Below are positions 59,666 to 64,000 of a stretch of DNA of 64,000 nucleotides, in pieces (the stretch's first letter is position 1; the number at the start of each line of letters is the position of its first letter). The stretch spans positions 33,780 to 97,779 of the forward strand of contig NZ_LQIW01000009.1 in assembly GCF_001500025.1 (NCBI RefSeq), in the 5' to 3' direction. Made by a program: the position numbers and the translations under genes. The notes under the pieces are model-generated. The model ran no database searches, had not been told where the DNA came from, and saw only the letters and a program-made list of their open reading frames with translations. Source of the stretch: Mycobacterium sp. IS-1590 (GTDB taxonomy: Bacteria > Actinomycetota > Actinomycetes > Mycobacteriales > Mycobacteriaceae).

Positions 59666-60007
59666 TCAGGCGTTGTTGTGGTGCGGCTGCAACGACTCGC
59701 GGGCGGAGGTCGTCGCCGAGGCGACGAGCGCAACGAGCAGCCCGGCACCGCCGAGCAGGGCCAGCGGGACCGTCCACAGCCGCCGGATCAACAGTGCGGA
59801 CTCGCACTGCTCGACGTAGTCGGTATCGCCGCCTGCCGCGACCGCCTGGGTCAGATCGGTGAGATATCCCGTCCCGCATTTCACCTGCCAGCCGTACTGG
59901 TCGTAGCTGTCCAGGAACACCGGGAAATTCAGGGCCAGCAGGGCGGCGCCCAATACGACGGCGGAGATGATCCCGGTCCAGGCCAGGCGGTGGTGGTGGT
60001 CTGACAA
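59666..60007 (-). CDS. Small conserved membrane protein
   Basis: 113 aa with two helices (GIISAVVLGAALLALNFPVFL near the N-terminus and LWTVPLALLGGAGLLVALVAS near the C-terminus). The loop between them holds two cysteines (VKCGTGYL and VEQCESA) that could form an extracytoplasmic disulfide. A 14-base gap lies before the permease gene, so they may share a transcript. I do not recognise a family. Confidence 0.7.
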   Translation of the reverse strand: MSDHHHRLAWTGIISAVVLGAALLALNFPVFLDSYDQYGWQVKCGTGYLTDLTQAVAAGGDTDYVEQCESALLIRRLWTVPLALLGGAGLLVALVASATTSARESLQPHHNNA

Positions 60008-60020
60008 TGTGTCCCCCCGT

Positions 60021-60245
60021 TCATGTCATGCAGACGTCAGCGAACAGCAGCACCGGCCATGAGGCGATCGATCCCAGGTACGAAACGACCAGGTCGGCGC
60101 CGCTCATCCCCTGTAGGTGGTCGGTGTGTGTCGTCGACCAGAACACGCCGACCAGCAGGTAGGGCGTGCCGAGGACGAGCGCCACCGTGATCAGCTCACC
60201 GATCGTGACCTGAAAGCCCAGAAGCTTGCGGAGCGCGCCGAACAC
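60021..60245 (-). CDS. Small two-helix membrane protein
   Basis: 74 aa. Two helices (ELITVALVLGTPYLLVGVFW and DLVVSYLGSIASWPVLLFADVC). The GTG start at 60245 follows a minus-strand TAACAT -10 by six bases, so leaderless. It begins the transcript that runs through the next membrane protein and probably the permease. It is divergent from the TetR regulator. Confidence 0.7.
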   Translation of the reverse strand: MFGALRKLLGFQVTIGELITVALVLGTPYLLVGVFWSTTHTDHLQGMSGADLVVSYLGSIASWPVLLFADVCMT

Positions 60246-60349
60246 ACGATTATGTTAATCGCCATTCTACGTCGTCTGGCAAGTTCGGCCGGATCCCGGC
60301 GGCGGTACTGGACCGGTACGGACGTGGTCTGTCCGATATCGTGTCTGCC
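60246..60349. promoter_or_regulatory. Divergent promoters with a palindrome, membrane protein / tetR
   Basis: Minus-strand -10 TAACAT (60252-60257) and plus-strand -10 TATCGT (60337-60342), the latter seven bases before the TetR ATG. The palindrome GATTA-TGT-TAATC (60248-60260) covers the first of them and is a good candidate operator for the TetR protein. Confidence 0.5.
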
Positions 60350-61591
60350 ATGTCGCGCACTCGGCCGGCGAGCGGTGACGCGGTCCGGCGCCGGCCGAAG
60401 GACCGCAAGGCCCAAATCGCCCGGGCATCTGCCGAGGCGTTCAGCACCTTGGGCTTCTACGGCGTGAGCATGGAGTCGATCGCATCGCGGGTCGGGATCT
60501 CGGCGGCCGCCCTCTACCGGCACTATGCGAGCAAATACGACCTCTTCCGCGACGCCGTGCTCAATCTGGGCCAGCAGCTGGTGGACGCCACCGCGTTCAT
60601 CGACGAGAGCGATCTCGAGGACCCGCAACTGGAGCTGCGCCGGGTGGCCACGGCGCTCATCGAGACCGCAATGGCGAACCGGGAGTCCGGCGGGCTGTAT
60701 CGCTGGGAGGCGCGATATCTGCGCGGCGACGATCAAGCATCCCTGATCGCGCAGATGCGCACCGTCAACCGCCGCATCCAACGCCCGATCTACGCCATGC
60801 GCCCGGGTCTGACCTCCCATCAGCGATGGACGTTGTCCATCGCCGTCCTGTCCGTCACCGGCAGCATCGTCGACCACCGCGCGAAGCTGCCCGCCGGTCA
60901 GGTGCGGGCGCTGCTGGCCGATCTCGCCACGACGCTGGCCGCCACCGAACTGCCCGACGGTGACGACGCCACCGAGCAGCCGGTCACACCGGTGCCCACC
61001 GCCGTCGAGCCCTCGCGATATGAAGCGCTGCTCAACGAGTCCATGCGCTTGTTCAACACCAACGGATACCGCAACACGGGCATGGAGGACATCGCCGCGG
61101 CCGTCGGCATGCCGGCATCGGGGATCTATCGGTACTTCGCAGGCAAAAGCGACATCCTGGCCGCCGTCTTCCGCCGCGCGGCCGACCGGCTCTCCGACGA
61201 ATTGACAGCGATCACCGCTGCCAACGCCGACCCCGAGGACGCCCTCACCGCGGTCATCGACGCCTATGTGGCCAGGTCGTTCGCACACCCCGAACTCGAC
61301 TACGTCTACTACTCCGAACGGCTGCACATGTCGCCGACGGACCAGAAGATCCTGCGGAACATGCAGCGCACCACGGTGGAATCGGTGGTCGAGTTGGTGG
61401 TCGCCGTGCGCCGGGACTGGACATCGAGCCAGGCCAGGTTCGCCGTGCACGCGGCCATGGCGTTGGTGATCGATCTGGGCCGGCTGATGGGATACGTCAA
61501 CTCGCCGCAGAACCGAGCGGTTCTGCAGCGGGTGCTGGATGTGACGCTGTTGGGCCGCTACCGGTTACGCGCGACGTTGCCCGCCAAGTAG
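60350..61591 (+). CDS. TetR-family regulator with two DNA-binding domains
   Basis: 413 aa, about twice the usual size. Both halves begin with a full TetR helix-turn-helix: AEAFSTLGFYGVSMESIASRVGISAAALYRHYASKYDLFRDAV (about 28-70) and MRLFNTNGYRNTGMEDIAAAVGMPASGIYRYFAGKSDILAAVF (about 231-273), each followed by a helical domain. This duplicated form exists in other mycobacteria. ATG 60350 is set by a -10 seven bases upstream; GTG 60341 would lie inside it. The 3' end overlaps the convergent gene by 34 bases. Confidence 0.92.
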   Translation: MSRTRPASGDAVRRRPKDRKAQIARASAEAFSTLGFYGVSMESIASRVGISAAALYRHYASKYDLFRDAVLNLGQQLVDATAFIDESDLEDPQLELRRVATALIETAMANRESGGLYRWEARYLRGDDQASLIAQMRTVNRRIQRPIYAMRPGLTSHQRWTLSIAVLSVTGSIVDHRAKLPAGQVRALLADLATTLAATELPDGDDATEQPVTPVPTAVEPSRYEALLNESMRLFNTNGYRNTGMEDIAAAVGMPASGIYRYFAGKSDILAAVFRRAADRLSDELTAITAANADPEDALTAVIDAYVARSFAHPELDYVYYSERLHMSPTDQKILRNMQRTTVESVVELVVAVRRDWTSSQARFAVHAAMALVIDLGRLMGYVNSPQNRAVLQRVLDVTLLGRYRLRATLPAK

Positions 61592-61836
61592 GCGAGGTAA
61601 CCGAGACCGCCGAGGGCCGCGACTTTGCGCGTCTTGCGGGCGGCCAGTCCGAGGCCCAGCGCCGTCTCGATACCGCCGTTGACATAGATGAACTGGCGGG
61701 TGTTGCGCGGGAACGCCTGCACCGTCATCGATTCGAACAGCTCCGGTTTGACGAAGTGGCTGAGCCCGACCCCGGCCAGGCCCAGGCCGGCCAACGTGGC
61801 CACGCGCGAACCGCTGCTCGATTCCTGAAGTGACAC
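61558..61836 (-). CDS. DoxX-like small membrane protein
   Basis: 92 aa. The sequence AGVGLSHFVKPELFESMTVQAFPRNTRQFIYVNGGIETALGLGLA matches the DoxX-type pattern (G..HF..P..F..M.P...P.....VY..G..E...G.GL). Two or three helices. It lies upstream of, and in the same direction as, the monooxygenase gene reading on the minus strand, but is its 3' neighbour by 18 bases, so the two form one unit. Confidence 0.7.
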   Translation of the reverse strand: MSLQESSSGSRVATLAGLGLAGVGLSHFVKPELFESMTVQAFPRNTRQFIYVNGGIETALGLGLAARKTRKVAALGGLGYLAYLAGNVARNR

Positions 61837-61854
61837 AGCCGGTGGTCCTCTCTG

Positions 61855-63342
61855 CTACGCAATCCGATAGTCGCTCAGAGGATACTGTGACGCCTCTCTG
61901 ATGGCTTTGCGGGTGGATACCGGCTGCAACAACGTGGCCTCGCCATTGGGGTCGAAATAGTACGACCGCGAACCCGCGCAGTTGCCGGCCATGAACACCG
62001 AGTTGCCCATGAGCTTGGTCATCCGGTCGAGGTAGCGAGCGTTGGCGTCCTCGGTGACCTCGAATGTCGTTGCGCCACGGCGCTTCATCTCGCCGAACAG
62101 TCGATCCATGTGACGCATCTGATATTCCATCGTGTTGAAGAAGTTCAACCCGAGGAAGGCATAAGGGCTCGCCATACTCAGATAGTTGGGGAAGTAGGGC
62201 ACCGTGACGCCCTGATAAGCCTGGAATCTCGTGTCGCGCCACCACTTCCCGAGGTTGCGACCCTTGCGTCCGATGATCTCGATCGCCGGGAAATTCGCCT
62301 CCCACAGATCGAAGCCCGTCGCCAGTATGAGCGTGTCGATCTGGGTTTTCGTTCCGTCGGCGGCGACAACGCCGTCGGGTTCGATGTGCTCGATCCCCGA
62401 ATTCTTGAGGTGCACATTCGGTTTGGTGAATGCGCGGTTGTAGTTGTTGGAGAACGTCGGACGTTTGCAGCCGAAATCGTAGTCGGGGGTCAACTGCTTG
62501 CGGAGCTCGCGATCCCGCACGGAGAAGAACCGGTGCATCTTGGCCACGTCGGATGCCGCGATGTTGAGGCGGCGGAACAGAAGCTGTCGGTGGCGCAGCC
62601 CGACGAAAAGGAAGAACTCGTAGATGACGTCGGTGACTGCGCGAAGTGCACGCTGCGTCAAGGGAATCCGGGCGAACAGTCGCTTGAGTGCGTCGGGAAT
62701 CGGGAAGTCGAGCCTGGGCACCACCCAGACCGGCGTTCGCTGGTAGACGGTCAGGTCAGCGGCCTTCTTCGCTACTTCCGGAATCAGCTGCACAGCGGTC
62801 GCGCCGGTGCCGATGATCGCCACCCGGCGGCCCCCGAGGTCGTAGGTGGGGTCCCACGCGGTGGTGTGCATGACCTTGCCGGCGAAGCTTTCGATCCCCG
62901 GGATCTCGGGTGTGTGGGGCTGTGACAGGAACCCGGTGGCCGTGATCAGGTAACGCGCCGACAGCGTCTCGCCACCGGCCAGCGTGACCCGCCACACCTC
63001 GGCCTCCTCGTCCCAGCAGGCACCTTCGACGAGCGTGTTGAACCGCATGTGCCTGCGCACGTCGTACTTGTCGGCGACGTGAGCCGCGTACTGCTTGATC
63101 TCGTCGCCGGTGGAATACAGCCGCGACCAGTTCGGGTTGGGCTCGAAGTAATACGAATAGGTGGTCGTCGGCACATCGACCGCCAACCCGGGGTAGCGGT
63201 TGACGTGCCAGGTGCCGCCCAGGTCGTCCTCGCGATCGAGGACGACGAAGTCCTGATAGCCCATCCGCTTGAGCTGGATGGCCGCGCCGATCCCCCCGAA
63301 ACCTGCGCCCACGATGACGGCGTCGAGCAGTTCCGAAGTCAT
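61855..63342 (-). CDS. Flavin-containing Baeyer-Villiger monooxygenase
   Basis: 495 aa. FAD motif GAGFGGIGAA at 12-21, the Baeyer-Villiger fingerprint FAGKVMHTTAWD (FxGxxxHxxxW), and NADPH motif GTGATAVQLIPEVA. The sequence DLGGTWHVNRYPGLAVDVPTTTYSYYFEP is typical of the group. It inserts oxygen next to a ketone, or oxidises amines or sulfides. Followed by the DoxX-like gene. The substrate is unknown. Confidence 0.94.
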   Translation of the reverse strand: MTSELLDAVIVGAGFGGIGAAIQLKRMGYQDFVVLDREDDLGGTWHVNRYPGLAVDVPTTTYSYYFEPNPNWSRLYSTGDEIKQYAAHVADKYDVRRHMRFNTLVEGACWDEEAEVWRVTLAGGETLSARYLITATGFLSQPHTPEIPGIESFAGKVMHTTAWDPTYDLGGRRVAIIGTGATAVQLIPEVAKKAADLTVYQRTPVWVVPRLDFPIPDALKRLFARIPLTQRALRAVTDVIYEFFLFVGLRHRQLLFRRLNIAASDVAKMHRFFSVRDRELRKQLTPDYDFGCKRPTFSNNYNRAFTKPNVHLKNSGIEHIEPDGVVAADGTKTQIDTLILATGFDLWEANFPAIEIIGRKGRNLGKWWRDTRFQAYQGVTVPYFPNYLSMASPYAFLGLNFFNTMEYQMRHMDRLFGEMKRRGATTFEVTEDANARYLDRMTKLMGNSVFMAGNCAGSRSYYFDPNGEATLLQPVSTRKAIREASQYPLSDYRIA

Positions 63343-63385
63343 AGGAAAAACGGTACCGCAGCGACCAGGCAGTATCGGGGAGGCG

Positions 63386-64000
63386 TCAGCCCTTTAGCGA
63401 GCCGGTTCTCGGCGGATCGAGCGTCGCAATGCAGGTCACGGCCCGGTCACCCTGTTCCCAGGTTTCGGCCGTGGGATAGAGCACATACAGCTGAACGGAA
63501 GTGTCCGTCATCGCGTCCGGTGCGTAAGCAGCCAGTTCGGGGCTGCACTTCTCGGCGTAGGCGTCAATCGCGGCCTGGCCGGGGAAGTCGCCGTCGGGCA
63601 TCTGGAGAACGGCGAACACCTCACCGGCGTGGGGCTCGTCACATCCGATCGTCTTCACCGTCAGTACGCGGGTGTTGGCCGGTATCTCGGCCAGGCAGTC
63701 GCCCTGCTTGACATCGGTGGCGGTCACCGTGCCGCCGCCGAGGAGGAAGTACACCAGCACGGCGACGACGGCCACCGCCGCCCACAGCGCCGACAACGCC
63801 AGACCCGCGATCGCCAACCCTCGCCCGCCCTGACCCTCGCGGGCCTTCTTCAAACCGACGACGCCGCAGACGACACTGATCAGAATGCCGCCGAGCAGGC
63901 CGAAGACCAACGAGACGATGGCCCACCAGTTCGTGGGCCGCTGTTGGGCCGGCGCGTAATAGGACCCCTGCTGCGCGTACGGGGGCGGCGGCGGTGGCGG
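63386..64000 (-). CDS. DUF4190/septum-formation membrane protein, 5' end cut by the window edge
   Basis: 204 residues present; the frame is open to base 64000, so the start is outside. A Pro/Tyr-rich N-terminus (PPPYAQQGSYYAPAQQRPTNWWA) leads to a DUF4190-like two-helix unit (GLLGGILISVVCGVVGLKKAREGQGGRGLAIAGLALSALW) and an extracytoplasmic Septum_form-like domain (QGDCLAEI...GCDEPHAGEVFAVLQMPDGDFPG, with cysteines in place). Envelope-associated, function unknown. Confidence 0.88.
   Translation of the reverse strand, partial: PPPPPPPYAQQGSYYAPAQQRPTNWWAIVSLVFGLLGGILISVVCGVVGLKKAREGQGGRGLAIAGLALSALWAAVAVVAVLVYFLLGGGTVTATDVKQGDCLAEIPANTRVLTVKTIGCDEPHAGEVFAVLQMPDGDFPGQAAIDAYAEKCSPELAAYAPDAMTDTSVQLYVLYPTAETWEQGDRAVTCIATLDPPRTGSLKG

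Overview
The window is a high-GC actinobacterial chromosome segment, almost certainly from a Mycolicibacterium or related Mycobacterium. The evidence is gene content and order: from memory, three blocks are colinear with Mycobacterium tuberculosis. They are the Rv0356c/purA/Rv0358 block (about 1.0-3.6 kb), purT-rhodanese-metZ (Rv0389-Rv0391, 8.4-11.8 kb), and the Rv0406c-Rv0418 block (MBL hydrolase, fgd1, pta, ackA, pknG, glnH, Rv0412c, mutT3, thiE, thiO, thiS, thiG, lpqL; 19.8-20.5 kb and 36.5-51.3 kb). Many start codons lie 6-8 nt after a TANNNT -10 hexamer, which suggests leaderless mRNAs, as is common in mycobacteria.

Layout. 1-8.4 kb: a P450 cut by the window edge, a conserved protein, purA, a PaaI-type thioesterase, a membrane protein, a P450-ferredoxin pair, and an MmpL/RND exporter divergent from a MarR regulator. 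8.4-14.1 kb: purT, an anchored secreted protein, rhodanese, metZ, a small conserved protein, an SDR, a GNAT acetyltransferase and a small membrane protein. 14.1-19.6 kb: accessory genes, namely a GntR/FCD regulator, ECF sigma factor, XRE-MmyB regulator, PapA5-like acyltransferase and an HsaA-like flavin-dependent oxygenase. 19.8-21.6 kb: MBL hydrolase and fgd1.

21.6-36.5 kb is the most striking part. A roughly 15 kb Wzx/Wzy-type exopolysaccharide locus sits between fgd1 and pta, which are near neighbours in M. tuberculosis. Its left arm (+) has two GT4 glycosyltransferases, a sugar-nucleotide epimerase, a GT2, a clan GH-A glycosidase lipoprotein and a Wzx-like flippase. The middle arm (-) has an FkbM methyltransferase, another glycosyltransferase, a Wzy/O-antigen-ligase-like protein and a Wzz/BY-kinase fusion whose Walker A lysine is arginine. 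The right arm (+) has a BcsB-like secreted, membrane-anchored protein and a membrane-anchored EEP-family phosphatase/nuclease. I see no initiating phosphoglycosyl transferase.

36.5-52.7 kb: pta-ackA, an orphan STAS protein, truncated haemoglobin N, the pknG-glnH-Rv0412c (GlnX-like) operon, mutT3, thiE, a TPP riboswitch in front of thiOSG, an SGNH hydrolase, and tandem M28 aminopeptidase lipoproteins, the second of which has lost a zinc ligand. 53-64 kb: a giant secreted protein (1680 aa) with cadherin/Ig-like repeats and a predicted beta-propeller, an APC permease, two small membrane proteins, a double-domain TetR regulator, a DoxX-like protein, a Baeyer-Villiger monooxygenase and a DUF4190/septum-formation protein cut by the window end.

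I saw no tRNA, rRNA, CRISPR array, transposase or phage gene.
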